The translations under genes and the position numbers were made by a program. Under the pieces are notes generated by a model, which was given only the letters and a program-made list of their open reading frames with translations, was not told where the DNA came from and did not search any database. Of a stretch of 64,000 nt of DNA, positions 16,282-24,555 are shown one piece after another (positions within the stretch are counted from its first letter, which is position 1; each line of letters opens with the position of its first letter). The DNA lies in contig CAMIYM010000010.1 in NCBI GenBank assembly GCA_946403085.1, forward strand, positions 1 through 64,000, given 5' to 3'. This DNA is from an uncultured Clostridia bacterium. GTDB lineage: Bacteria > Bacillota > Clostridia > Saccharofermentanales > Saccharofermentanaceae.

Positions 16282-17151
16282 ATGAAAAATCTTCTAAAGC
16301 AAATTGGAAAAGCACTCGGATATTTTGCTGTGTACTTAGTTACAAGTAACGTCGTGACTATGGTGTTCAGCCTCATTCTCGGTTATGTTAAGGGCAAGGA
16401 ATACAAGGCGGCAGGCATGAGTTATGAAGAAGGCCTGGAATTATTAAAGGCAGATCAGGCAGCGATGACAGGAATCATTCTTCTGATCAGTGCTGTTCTG
16501 ACACTTTTGATCTATTTCATTGTCGAAAAGGTAAAGAAGTCCAGTATTTTCAAAGAAGCTGACATTAAGCCTGCCACAGGCAAGCAGATCGGCCTTTCAG
16601 TCGTAGGCGCACTGGGTGCGATGTTCTTCATGAATTTCATGTTAACTATTCTTCCCATTCCGCAGGACTTATTAGGCGACCTTACATCAGGAGTATCAAA
16701 GCTTACAACTTATCCGTTTTGGCAGGCGATCCTCGCAAATGCGCTCCTTATTCCTATTATGGAAGAGGTCCTTTTCAGAGGTTATATTTTCTCAAGGCTT
16801 GAGAAGGCAATGCCCTCTATAGTAGCAGCGCTCATCTCTTCTGTTGTTTTCGGCATCTGCCACGGCGGACTCGTGTGGGCAATCTGGGCATTCTTACTTG
16901 GTATGTTCATCTGCGTTGTAAGGATCAAGTCAAGATCGATCGTACCGGGAATCATCATTCACATCATCATGAATACATATGCGATGGTAGTCTCATATTT
17001 CCCTGTTCTTGAGAACATAACATATCCCGTTATGTATACCCTTACAGCTGTCGGCGGAATCCTTATGGCAGTATATGTTGTCGGAATCCTTAAGGATAAG
17101 AATTATAGTGATAAGGAACAGGCGAAAGTCGTTGTTACTGAGTCAAAGTAA
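16282..17151 (+). CDS. CPBP-family intramembrane metalloprotease
   Basis: This 289-residue polytopic membrane protein belongs to the CAAX-protease/bacteriocin-processing (Abi) family. The catalytic motifs are 'EEVLFRG' (E161, E162, R166), 'FGICHGG' (His194) and 'HIIMN' (H227, N231). These are glutamic-type intramembrane peptidases that process prenylated proteins, peptides or bacteriocins, or confer self-immunity. The divergent position next to an AgrC/AgrA-like pair suggests peptide maturation or immunity under quorum control; that link is an inference. RBS: AAGGGGG in 'aacaagggggttattgat'. Confidence 0.88.
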   Translation: MKNLLKQIGKALGYFAVYLVTSNVVTMVFSLILGYVKGKEYKAAGMSYEEGLELLKADQAAMTGIILLISAVLTLLIYFIVEKVKKSSIFKEADIKPATGKQIGLSVVGALGAMFFMNFMLTILPIPQDLLGDLTSGVSKLTTYPFWQAILANALLIPIMEEVLFRGYIFSRLEKAMPSIVAALISSVVFGICHGGLVWAIWAFLLGMFICVVRIKSRSIVPGIIIHIIMNTYAMVVSYFPVLENITYPVMYTLTAVGGILMAVYVVGILKDKNYSDKEQAKVVVTESK

Positions 17152-17190
17152 AATATAGGGATAATCAGAGAATAGAATAGTTTATACATT

Positions 17191-17222
17191 GGGCTGTCTC
17201 AGAAATGGGACGGCCTATTTTT
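17191..17222 (+). terminator. Rho-independent terminator after the CPBP gene
   Basis: GGGCTGTC-type arm (17191-17200) pairs with GGGACGGCC (17207-17215) with G-T wobbles, followed by TATTTTT (17216-17222). Confidence 0.75.
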
Positions 17223-17237
17223 GCGCTTCCTTTATGG

Positions 17238-17400
17238 AAAAGTCCAAGCAATACTCCCCGCATGCTGTGACATTTGCGCGGAATATTGCCCGAAAACGCT
17301 CAAAGTCCACGCAAAGCTCCGTGCATGCTGTGACATTTGCGCGGAATATTGCCCGAAAACACCAAAAGTCCAAGCAAAGCTCCACGCACGCTGTGACTTA
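17238..17400. repeat. 63-bp tandem intergenic repeat, three copies
   Basis: Three units share the core AAAGTC-N15-GCAYRCTGTGAC, with the GCAT/GCAC-containing part at about 17260, 17323 and 17386, i.e. an exact 63-base period. Units one and two also share a further stretch ending in GGAATATTGCCCGAAAAC. Because 63 is 21 codons, one frame (17221-17487) reads as a Cys-rich repeat ('ACCDICAEYCPK' twice, then 'RCDLCCEND'), but it could start only at a TTG inside the terminator T-run and has no ribosome binding site. The same core with the same N15 spacing recurs at 53.17 kb. Whether it acts as DNA, RNA or peptide is unknown. The stretch 17401-17590 holds nothing else I can name. Confidence 0.75.
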
Positions 17401-17590
17401 TGCTGTGAGAATGACCTAAAATGCACTGGTTGCACTAGTCATGCAGAAGCTGTCCTCAGAATTGTTGGTATACAGGTTGGAAAGTGATCCGGATCATTAG
17501 GGTACTGCGGACAAGGTGATGTCATCTGGTTTTCGAAAAAAGGAGAAACAAAGAAGTCGTTAAAAACATTCTGTTAACCTTTTGCAAAAG

Positions 17591-17619
17591 CCGACAAATC
17601 ATTTTCGTGCTGTGATAAT
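17591..17619 (+). promoter_or_regulatory. Candidate promoter of the diguanylate cyclase gene
   Basis: CCGACA (17591-17596) and GATAAT (17614-17619) are 17 bases apart, with an upstream TGT resembling an extended -10. The coding start is at 17664. Confidence 0.5.
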
Positions 17620-17663
17620 CTACGCAGGGTAGCAATTTTATACGGGATGGAAGAGTAAGTCTT

Positions 17664-18998
17664 ATGAAAAAGAGCCTGGAAGTCTATAAGCAGATTGCCG
17701 AGACACTGGCAAAGCACTTTGACGGCCTTTATTATGTCGATCTTGAGTCGGGTGCGTACACGGAACTCGTCGCTATTAAAATACTTAAAGATCTTGCGAT
17801 AGATTCCGACGGGAAGGATTTCTTCAAAGAGACTTCCGCAAGTGCAAAGAAATGCGTTCATCCTGATGACCAGAAAACCGCACTGGCGTTCTTAAGCAAG
17901 GCTAATACCTTAAAAACACTTTCAAAGCGCGAGTCCAATGCCGCTGTTTACAGGATCGTGGTCGATGGCGAAGTCACACATATGCGCCATATACAGTTCC
18001 TTTGTGATGATAAAAAACATATTGTCTTCTGTGTGAGGAATGTCGAGAAAGAATACCGGCACGAAGAGGAACTTAAGAAGGATCTTAAGTCAGCAGAACT
18101 TCTTGCAAGGCTAGATGATCTTACCGGAATCCGTAACAAAAACGCATTCAAAGAACATGTCAAAAATATAGATGCGGCTATTAAGTCTGGCGGCGAAGTC
18201 CAGCCGTTCGGCGTGGTCATGTGTGATGTTAATGATCTCAAACTCACTAACGACACTAGAGGCCACAGCTTCGGTGATGAGATCCTTCAGGGCGCGAGCC
18301 GCATGATCTGCGAGACGTTCAAACACAGTCCGGTATTCAGAGTCGGCGGTGATGAGTTCGTTGTAATCTTAAGCGGAAGCGACTTCAAACAGCGCGAGAA
18401 GCTTGTTAAGTCATTCAAGCTGCAGTCGGAATCAAACAGGGTCGCCAGAACAGGTTCTGTCGTAGCCTGCGGAATGGCCAGCTATCACCCCGATAAGGAC
18501 AGAAACTTTAATGCTGTATTTAAGCGTGCGGACCAGAAGATGTATAAGAATAAGGGCAAGCTTAAATCCAAAAAGATCATAGATGAATTCCACCGTATGG
18601 AAACGATCAAGGATCCTATTCCTGAAGACAGAAGAGCAAAGCTCGACGCGATGTTTGGTGCGATGTTCACCGTTGCAGGAGGAGGCTATGTATATCTTAA
18701 CGACATGCGGTACGACTTCTCGAGATGGTCATTGCCTTTGATCAATGATTTCGGTCTTGCAGCAGAGTATATGTACCATGCTGACAGCATCTGGCAGAAT
18801 TACATACATCCTGATGATGTTGATGTATACAGAAGCGCAGTTGATGCGGTCCTTTGCAAGGATGCTGAACTTAAGTGCATATACTACCGTGCGCGGAAAG
18901 CAGACGGTTCATATGTGCTTCTTACCACCAGAGGTTTTGTCTTAAATGATGACAAGGGCAATCCTGAATACTTCGGAGGGATAATCATCCCGCAGTGA
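17664..18998 (+). CDS. Diguanylate cyclase (PAS-like, GGDEF, PAS)
   Basis: This is a 444-residue soluble protein. The N-terminal region (about 15-130) has a PAS-like fold, 'YYVDLESGAYTEL' to 'CVRNVEKEYR'. A coiled linker ('EEELKKDLKSAELLARLDDLTGI') leads into a GGDEF domain with intact active site 'RVGGDEFVVIL' (GGDEF 228-232) and the helix 'ADQKMYKNKGKLKSKK'. A second PAS domain (about 340-444, 'YIHPDDVDVYR') is C-terminal, which is unusual. No RxxD inhibitory site is seen five residues before GGDEF. It should make cyclic di-GMP from two GTP and so opposes the HD-GYP protein at 38.6 kb. Confidence 0.88.
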   Translation: MKKSLEVYKQIAETLAKHFDGLYYVDLESGAYTELVAIKILKDLAIDSDGKDFFKETSASAKKCVHPDDQKTALAFLSKANTLKTLSKRESNAAVYRIVVDGEVTHMRHIQFLCDDKKHIVFCVRNVEKEYRHEEELKKDLKSAELLARLDDLTGIRNKNAFKEHVKNIDAAIKSGGEVQPFGVVMCDVNDLKLTNDTRGHSFGDEILQGASRMICETFKHSPVFRVGGDEFVVILSGSDFKQREKLVKSFKLQSESNRVARTGSVVACGMASYHPDKDRNFNAVFKRADQKMYKNKGKLKSKKIIDEFHRMETIKDPIPEDRRAKLDAMFGAMFTVAGGGYVYLNDMRYDFSRWSLPLINDFGLAAEYMYHADSIWQNYIHPDDVDVYRSAVDAVLCKDAELKCIYYRARKADGSYVLLTTRGFVLNDDKGNPEYFGGIIIPQ

Positions 18999-19002
18999 TC
19001 TT

Positions 19003-19773
19003 ATGCAGGTAATCAACGGCGAATGGTACATGAACGGCCTTGACTGGGACGATGAAGGCTGTATCCACAGTAGTGATGAGCTTCTTGAAGTGATCGGACG
19101 GACAGGTTTTCTCCCGCTGTTCGAGAATTCCATTCCCGGTTTTTCCGTCGAGAGCATGACTGATACATCCTGCTGGTGGAGCGGTGATCCTGATACGGAT
19201 CCATGGGAGTGGAGGATCACGCTGGTTAGGACAGGCAAGGTTGCATACGGAAAATTCTATGGCGGCCGTGCAGGGTTCGTATCGAAAAAATGGTTCCCTT
19301 ATTTTGCCAATGTACGCCGCGACGGTTATGACTTCGATGCGCTTTATGAAGACGGTAAAGCCGGTTACCGCGAGAAACTCCTGATGGATCTTTTCGTGCC
19401 CTCGGGAAAAGATATGTGGGATATCGATCCTTCTTCGCTTGAACAATACGGTTGTGCAGCATCTCTTTATACTCACGAGATGAAAGAGAAGGGCGGCTTT
19501 GGAAAAGGCGGCGAGAAGAACTTTGAAGGGATACTCACCAAGCTTCAGATGCAGTCTTATCTGATCGTTCAGGAATATAAGTGCAGACAGAATAAACGCG
19601 GTGAAGAGTACGGGTGGCCTGTGGCGGTAATGACTCCGCCTGAGTATCTGTGGGGCTATAAGCATGTCACCGGAAGATACAAGGAAACGCCTGAACAGTC
19701 GAAGGATAAGATCGTAAAACAGATCTTAAAGCATTACGATACTGATGAGAAAACGGTCAGGAAACTCTTATGA
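19003..19773 (+). CDS. AlkZ-related protein
   Basis: This 256-residue cytoplasmic protein matches the family annotated as AlkZ-related in Firmicutes, with 'GFLPLFENSIPGFSVE', 'WWSGDPDTDPWEWR', 'VAYGKFYGGRAGFVSKKW' and 'FPYFANVRRDGYDFD'. AlkZ/YcaQ proteins are HTH_42 DNA glycosylases that unhook crosslinks; this shorter group keeps part of that fold and its activity is not established. The gene begins four bases after the cyclase stop without a clear ribosome binding site, so it is probably translationally coupled. Its stop overlaps the next ATG (ATGA). Confidence 0.6.
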   Translation: MQVINGEWYMNGLDWDDEGCIHSSDELLEVIGRTGFLPLFENSIPGFSVESMTDTSCWWSGDPDTDPWEWRITLVRTGKVAYGKFYGGRAGFVSKKWFPYFANVRRDGYDFDALYEDGKAGYREKLLMDLFVPSGKDMWDIDPSSLEQYGCAASLYTHEMKEKGGFGKGGEKNFEGILTKLQMQSYLIVQEYKCRQNKRGEEYGWPVAVMTPPEYLWGYKHVTGRYKETPEQSKDKIVKQILKHYDTDEKTVRKLL

Positions 19774-20423
19774 GCAAGTATTCTGTGAGAGTAGTCAAAG
19801 GGAAACCTGAAGCTCCGCTTATTGTTCTGAATTCATTTGGTGACGAGTGGAAAAAGACTGTTGATGCACTGGATGCTATGGAGCCTCCTTCATACTCTCT
19901 TATAGCTGTAACTGATATTGACTGGAACAAGGACCTGTCTCCATGGAAAGCGGATGCCGTGTTTAAGGGAGAGTCCGGCTTTGCAGGCGGTGCAGATCAA
20001 TATCTTGCGATCCTTACTAAAGAGATCATTCCTGAAGCGGCAGAATCTAATGGCCTGAATCCTGCTGCAAAGTATATCTGCGGTTATTCGATGGCAGGAC
20101 TTTTTGCACTGTATTCTCTATACAAGACAGATGTGTTCTCCGGTGCTGCAAGCTGCTCAGGCTCCTTGTGGTTTCCGGGATTCAGAGAGTTCATATCAGA
20201 GAATGGATTTGCATCTTTGCCTTCAAAGATCTATCTGTCTCTTGGAGACCGTGAAGCACTGACTAAGAATAAGATCATGGCTTCTGTGGAAGATAATACC
20301 AGAGCGGCTTCTGATATTTATAGATCGATGAACATCGATATGTTGTTTGAGATGAATAAAGGCGGGCATTTCAACGATCCTGAGGTAAGGCTTGCAAAGG
20401 GAATAAGGTATCTTTTAACCTGA
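19770..20423 (+). CDS. Alpha/beta-hydrolase, esterase-like
   Basis: This 217-residue protein has a likely catalytic triad: the nucleophile elbow 'GYSMAG', an Asp in 'SLGDRE' and a His in 'GGHFND'. The layout resembles the esterase D/enterobactin esterase-like group, cytoplasmic since no signal peptide is present. It overlaps the AlkZ-related gene by four bases (ATGA) and is the last gene of the run begun by the diguanylate cyclase. Its 3' end overlaps the convergent YolD-like gene by nine bases. Substrate unknown. Confidence 0.75.
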   Translation: MSKYSVRVVKGKPEAPLIVLNSFGDEWKKTVDALDAMEPPSYSLIAVTDIDWNKDLSPWKADAVFKGESGFAGGADQYLAILTKEIIPEAAESNGLNPAAKYICGYSMAGLFALYSLYKTDVFSGAASCSGSLWFPGFREFISENGFASLPSKIYLSLGDREALTKNKIMASVEDNTRAASDIYRSMNIDMLFEMNKGGHFNDPEVRLAKGIRYLLT

Positions 20424-20834
20424 CGTTGCTCCGTCGCCGGTAAATACGACACTGTACATGTCTTTTACAGGTATGCTCTCTCCGTCTGTAAATACTATTG
20501 CATTGCTGTACTGATCGATGGTCCTGGCATTTCCGATCTTCGAGGCGTATCTTCCTCCATCTTTTTTCTTATCGGGTATGAAGTAAGTGACTCGTATCTC
20601 AGGACGTTCCCTGAGCCTGCTCTGAAGTTCTCCTAACTGACGGTTAAGTTCGGCGATCTCATCTTCCAGCATCTCGCGCCTGCTGTCAGTCAGTCTTTCT
20701 GTCTCTTCAACGGCATCCTCATATCCGACAAGTGCTGCGAAAGGTGAGAACTGTGCAGCCCTGTCGTGGATTGGCATAGGAGGGAGGTCAGGATAAAGGG
20801 GCCTCGTCTTGTCTTTTATATCGTCGTATCTCAT
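20415..20834 (-). CDS. YolD-like protein
   Basis: This 139-residue protein has the characteristic N-terminal segment 'PPMPIHDRAAQFSPFAALVGY' split over residues 19-38, an acidic coiled helix ('EETERLTDSRREMLEDE') and a short C-terminal beta domain. YolD-like proteins are encoded next to Y-family polymerases in Firmicutes, where they are thought to act like UmuD-type partners. The ATG overlaps the polymerase stop (ATGA), so the two are translationally coupled. Confidence 0.8.
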   Translation of the reverse strand: MRYDDIKDKTRPLYPDLPPMPIHDRAAQFSPFAALVGYEDAVEETERLTDSRREMLEDEIAELNRQLGELQSRLRERPEIRVTYFIPDKKKDGGRYASKIGNARTIDQYSNAIVFTDGESIPVKDMYSVVFTGDGATSG

Positions 20835-22324
20835 GCCTTGTGTCCTCCTATCTGGCTGTTGCGTTCTATTGCAGTTCCGCCTTTGTTAAGATTCTTAGCC
20901 TTTACCACAGCATTCTTGCCGTACTTGTGCTTTATCTCGAGCATTGCTTCCTGGAGGGCACGCTCCTTGGAAAGTGCCTCATCTTCCTTTTCTTTCTCTT
21001 CGCCGGTATCAGCAAGATCGAAGATGCTCATCTGCTCGTGCTTGGTGAGCTTGGGGAGATCTTCTTCAGGGATAACATTGCATGCTGCTATTCCCAGCCT
21101 CCTGCTTAAAAGATCCGGATCTGCTATGGCGTCGAAAAGCTTCATTACGGCTTCTGTTATTATCTTCGTTGATGACGTGTGCCTGTCGAGATTAATGGTT
21201 CCATGAGCGTGCTTCGGAACTTCTCTTCCGTAGTAATCTATTACGGTCTCGCCCTGGTATTTGCCGCTCGAGAGGCTCTCCCTGTCGTATCCTATCGTGA
21301 GCACTATCTGATTGGTGACGATGCCTTTCTCCACGAGATCAAGGGATAAGACATCTGCCATCTCCCACGTGATGAGCCTTGTTGTGTCGTAGTCCGTCGG
21401 CTCCTTAAGGACCTGTCCAGTGGATATGCTGTTGTTGTCAGGACTGTATTCCTTTACATCTTTTATCGTTGTCGGCTCTATTCCCCATGCGTGGTCCACA
21501 AGAAGTTCCGCATTCTTTCCAAGAAGCTTATAAAGCTGGCCAAGGCTCTGTCTGTTAAGTGAGCATCTCGCGATATCCCCCATGGTATAGAGACCTATCT
21601 TCGCTATCCTTGCGGCGGTGCCTCTGCCGACACGCCAGAAGTCTGTAAGCGGCATGTGTTCCCATAACTGTTCCTTGTACTGTGCTTCGGAAAGTTCGGC
21701 GATCCTCACACCGTCGCTGTCTGCAGGGATATGCTTGGCAACGATGTCCATCGCGACTTTGCAGAGGAACATGTTCGGGCCGATCCCGGCTGTCGCAGTA
21801 ATGCCCGTGGTATGAAGGACATCCTGTATCAGCATCCTGGCAAAACCGTGCGGGGTCTGATGATAGATCCCGAGATAATGCGTAGCGTCAATGAATACTT
21901 CATCGACCGAATAAGCAAAGATGTCTTCAGGCGACACATACTTGAGATATATCCCGTAGATCTGTGCGCTTACCTTCATGTAGTGTGACATCTGCGGAGG
22001 CGCGACCACATAGTCGACCTCAAGTTCCGGGTGGCGTTCGAGCTCGAAGCTCCAGATGCTCTTTCCGGTGAGTTTCCTTCCCGGAGCCTTGTAACGTCTG
22101 CCGTTATTGATCTGTTCGACCTTCTGTACGACTTCGAAAAGTCTGGCTCTTCCGGGGATCCCGTAGCTCTTAAGTGAAGGGGAGACCGCAAGGCAGATAG
22201 TCTTCTCTGTCCTTGTGGGATCTGCTACGACCAGGTTCGTCTGAAGCGGGTCGAGCTTTCTTTCCACGCACTCAACGCTTGCGTAGAAAGATTTGAGATC
22301 GATAGCCACATAGACCCTTTCCAT
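20831..22324 (-). CDS. Y-family DNA polymerase (UmuC/DinB-like)
   Basis: The 497-residue enzyme starts at ATG 22324, preceded on its strand by AAGGGG at 8-base spacing; the frame extends upstream to 22357 but that start has no ribosome binding site. The palm motif 'VYVAIDLKSFYASVE' carries the first metal-binding Asp, and 'YSVDEVFID' carries the catalytic Asp-Glu pair. Helix-hairpin-helix residues ('VGRGTAARIAKIGLYTMGDIA') and a little-finger domain follow. It should perform error-prone bypass of damaged DNA. Together with the coupled YolD-like gene it forms a mutagenesis cassette. A short palindrome upstream may be an SOS-type operator. Confidence 0.9.
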   Translation of the reverse strand: MERVYVAIDLKSFYASVECVERKLDPLQTNLVVADPTRTEKTICLAVSPSLKSYGIPGRARLFEVVQKVEQINNGRRYKAPGRKLTGKSIWSFELERHPELEVDYVVAPPQMSHYMKVSAQIYGIYLKYVSPEDIFAYSVDEVFIDATHYLGIYHQTPHGFARMLIQDVLHTTGITATAGIGPNMFLCKVAMDIVAKHIPADSDGVRIAELSEAQYKEQLWEHMPLTDFWRVGRGTAARIAKIGLYTMGDIARCSLNRQSLGQLYKLLGKNAELLVDHAWGIEPTTIKDVKEYSPDNNSISTGQVLKEPTDYDTTRLITWEMADVLSLDLVEKGIVTNQIVLTIGYDRESLSSGKYQGETVIDYYGREVPKHAHGTINLDRHTSSTKIITEAVMKLFDAIADPDLLSRRLGIAACNVIPEEDLPKLTKHEQMSIFDLADTGEEKEKEDEALSKERALQEAMLEIKHKYGKNAVVKAKNLNKGGTAIERNSQIGGHKA

Positions 22325-22368
22325 CGTTATGCCCCTTGAAGTATAGTTATTTGACATAAGTCTAACAG

Positions 22369-22386
22369 AATAACCAATCAGTTATT
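22369..22386 (-). promoter_or_regulatory. Inverted repeat upstream of the Y-family polymerase operon
   Basis: AATAAC (22369-22374) and GTTATT (22381-22386) are perfect six-base arms separated by six bases. They lie 45-62 bases upstream of the polymerase ATG. The position suits a repressor such as LexA, but the arms differ from the usual GAAC/GTTC box, so this is tentative. Confidence 0.35.
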
Positions 22387-22470
22387 GGGACAGTTTTTTT
22401 ATCGTGTTTGTGTTTCTATCGGCAGGAGAATGCGATAAGATTTGGCTATATTAATTTTGGAGTGTGTCAA

Positions 22471-23274
22471 ATGTACTGTGAAAAATGCGGTTCTTTAATA
22501 GAAAATGGTGATGTATTCTGCAGTAATTGCGGTGCTGCAGTTCCTGATGTCCCGGCAGCGCCCGCTCCGGCACCTGTTGCTGCGGCTGTTAACCCTGCGC
22601 CCGCTCCGGCACCTGTTGCTGCGGCTGTTAACCCTGCGCCCGCACCGGCCCCTGCACCTGCACCGGCAGCTCAGCCTGTTCAACCTGTCCAGCCTGTACA
22701 GCCTTATCAGTACCAGCCAGTACAGCCGTATCAGCCTGCACAGCCTTACCAGTATCAGCCGGTACAGCCATACCAGCCAGTTCAGCAATATCAGCCTTAT
22801 CAGCCTGGCATGCAGGCACAGCCCTTCGGACCTGTTGTTCAGACGATCCAGCCTGTTCAGCCGGCATACAATATTCCGGCTCCTTCCGGCATTAAGCCCG
22901 GATCAAGAAGCAACGGATTTGGTCTTGCAGGAATGCTTCTTGCTATAGGCTCGATCGTCTTTTTCTGGTTCCCGTATGTAGGTCTCGGACTTGCAGTTCT
23001 TGGCCTGATCATGTCTATTGTCGGATTAGCCAGAAGTGGCCGTGGCAAGGGAACTTCCATAGCAGGTCTCATCATTGCGATATTCGGTATTGGCTGGGGA
23101 ATCATCTACTCTATCGCCTTTGCAGAGGCATGGGAGAAAAGGCAGATGAGAAAGACCAGGGTAACCACTGCTTATACATACACTACCGAAGAGTCCACTA
23201 CCGAAAGTGATACATCTGACACTGACGAGACGGACGATACAACAGACGAGACTGAATCTGAAGAGACAACTTAA
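22471..23274 (+). CDS. Zinc-ribbon membrane protein with Pro/Ala and Gln-Pro-Tyr repeats
   Basis: The start is ATG 22471 after GGAG, giving 267 residues. A zinc ribbon at 2-25 has four Cys ('CEKCG', 'CSNCGA'). Next comes a Pro/Ala region encoded by a 39-bp repeat, and a Gln-Pro-Tyr-rich region ('QPYQYQPVQPYQ'). Two hydrophobic segments follow ('GLAGMLLAIGSIVFFWF', 'AGLIIAIFGIGWGIIYSI') in a DUF4190-like module, and then an acidic Thr-rich tail. The ribbon is probably cytoplasmic. The function is unknown; proteins of this layout are common in Clostridia and often lie near secretion or envelope genes. Confidence 0.75.
   Translation: MYCEKCGSLIENGDVFCSNCGAAVPDVPAAPAPAPVAAAVNPAPAPAPVAAAVNPAPAPAPAPAPAAQPVQPVQPVQPYQYQPVQPYQPAQPYQYQPVQPYQPVQQYQPYQPGMQAQPFGPVVQTIQPVQPAYNIPAPSGIKPGSRSNGFGLAGMLLAIGSIVFFWFPYVGLGLAVLGLIMSIVGLARSGRGKGTSIAGLIIAIFGIGWGIIYSIAFAEAWEKRQMRKTRVTTAYTYTTEESTTESDTSDTDETDDTTDETESEETT
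22558..22650 (+). repeat. 39-bp in-gene tandem repeat
   Basis: Copies begin at 22558, 22597 and 22636 (the last truncated). Each encodes the 13-residue unit APAPAPVAAAVNP. Near-identity of the first two copies suggests recent slippage or unequal exchange. Confidence 0.8.
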
Positions 23275-23306
23275 CCTTCATATGAGGCGGAAGCCGGGGT
23301 GAGCCT

Positions 23307-24497
23307 ATGAAAACTTTAAAGACTGTTTCATTGGTGTTGATACTTTGTTTGACTTTATCTTTTGCAGGATGCAGCGCTGAAGCCCCTGAAACTTCGTCAG
23401 ACACTTCAGCATCAGTATCTGAGACCACCACGGAAACTGTTATAGAGTCTTCTTCAGAAGAGACAGAGCCTGAAGTTGTTTATGACTTTACCTGGAACAA
23501 AACTGTAGAAGCGCATTTTAACCTGTATCTGGTGGATAATCTCGGCTGCAGCCTTTATGAGTATCTGCGCAGATTCGGTCTTACAGATGAGCTTGGTGTG
23601 TATCTGACGGAATTCGTTAATGCCTATTTCAGAAAGGAATACGGGAGTGTCCCGTTATCTGTTGCGGGTAATTTGGATTATGATTCCGAGAATCCTTACC
23701 TCAAATATGAAGAGCATCCGGAAGAATTTACCAAGCATTTTCTGTCGGGCAAAGACCTTAAGACGAATATATTTGCTAATCAGGTTGTATTCAGCTATCT
23801 CGTGCAGAATCAGATACCTTTCGGTACAAGAGTTCCGATCGAGAATATGAGGGACCTTTTGGGCACGAAAATATATACTTTTGATACAGCTGCTTATATC
23901 AAGAAAAACTTTTCGAAAGATAAATTTGACGGCTCAAAGAAATACAGTGCAGAAGGATTGTTTACGATCCTGACAGCTTATAATCTGGCTGTGGGTAATC
24001 TTGATGGAGAACCGGCTTCCATAGAAACCGTTGATAAGCTGTTAAAAGAACACTATGGAGACAAAGCACCGTACATTGGCGAAGTATTGACTGCTGAACG
24101 ATATAAGGAACTGTTCGGGAAAGAACCTGTAAGCCTTGCATACATTCCCGGCGCTGTCACAGACAGGAAGAATGCCGTAAAAGAAGTTGTAACTGACAGT
24201 TCGATAATCGGTTCCTGGACCTTGAACATCGGTCTTTACAAGCAGACCTACAAGTTCAATAAGGATATGACCGGTTCCATGACCATGCAGATAAAAGATG
24301 CGACAACCATAGATCCGAAAACTCATAAGGTAGTTAAAAAGAAGCCCGTAACATCCCAATTTACATATGAGATAATCTCAAAACGCATTATCAGGATCAC
24401 TTATGCCGGCGGGGAAGAGAAGATTTGGAGTTACAGGGTCAATGCGAAGAAAAAGCAAATTGATATTTCCACGCAGGGAACGTTCAAAAAGAATTAA
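23307..24497 (+). CDS. Lipoprotein of unknown function
   Basis: This 396-residue lipoprotein has the lipobox FAGC, then a Ser/Thr/Glu-rich linker to about residue 55. The middle part is mostly helical ('NLYLVDNLGCSLYEYLRRFGLTD'). The C-terminal 100 residues look like a lipocalin-type beta barrel: 'IIGSWTLNIGLYKQTYKFNKD' fragments, then 'RIIRITYAGGEEKIWSYRV'. A 'GSW' start is typical of such domains. No enzymatic motif seen. ATG 23307 lies 32 bases after the preceding stop, so the gene may be co-transcribed with the zinc-ribbon protein. Confidence 0.65.
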   Translation: MKTLKTVSLVLILCLTLSFAGCSAEAPETSSDTSASVSETTTETVIESSSEETEPEVVYDFTWNKTVEAHFNLYLVDNLGCSLYEYLRRFGLTDELGVYLTEFVNAYFRKEYGSVPLSVAGNLDYDSENPYLKYEEHPEEFTKHFLSGKDLKTNIFANQVVFSYLVQNQIPFGTRVPIENMRDLLGTKIYTFDTAAYIKKNFSKDKFDGSKKYSAEGLFTILTAYNLAVGNLDGEPASIETVDKLLKEHYGDKAPYIGEVLTAERYKELFGKEPVSLAYIPGAVTDRKNAVKEVVTDSSIIGSWTLNIGLYKQTYKFNKDMTGSMTMQIKDATTIDPKTHKVVKKKPVTSQFTYEIISKRIIRITYAGGEEKIWSYRVNAKKKQIDISTQGTFKKN

Positions 24498-24555
24498 GGA
24501 AAGCCCGGTATTTATAGTACAATCAGATCATCAAGATTAATCGGAGGAATAAGTT

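Noticed and set aside
17238..17400. CRISPR array
   Set aside because: Units are contiguous 63-bp near-copies with no unique spacers, and no cas genes are present.
17189..17487. Two overlapping frames across the 63-bp repeats as real proteins
   Set aside because: Starts fall in the terminator hairpin or its T-run and no ribosome binding site is present. The Cys-rich frame is kept only as an observation.
18985..19665. 226-codon open frame on the minus strand
   Set aside because: It is antisense to the AlkZ-related gene, has no ribosome binding site and no recognisable domain.
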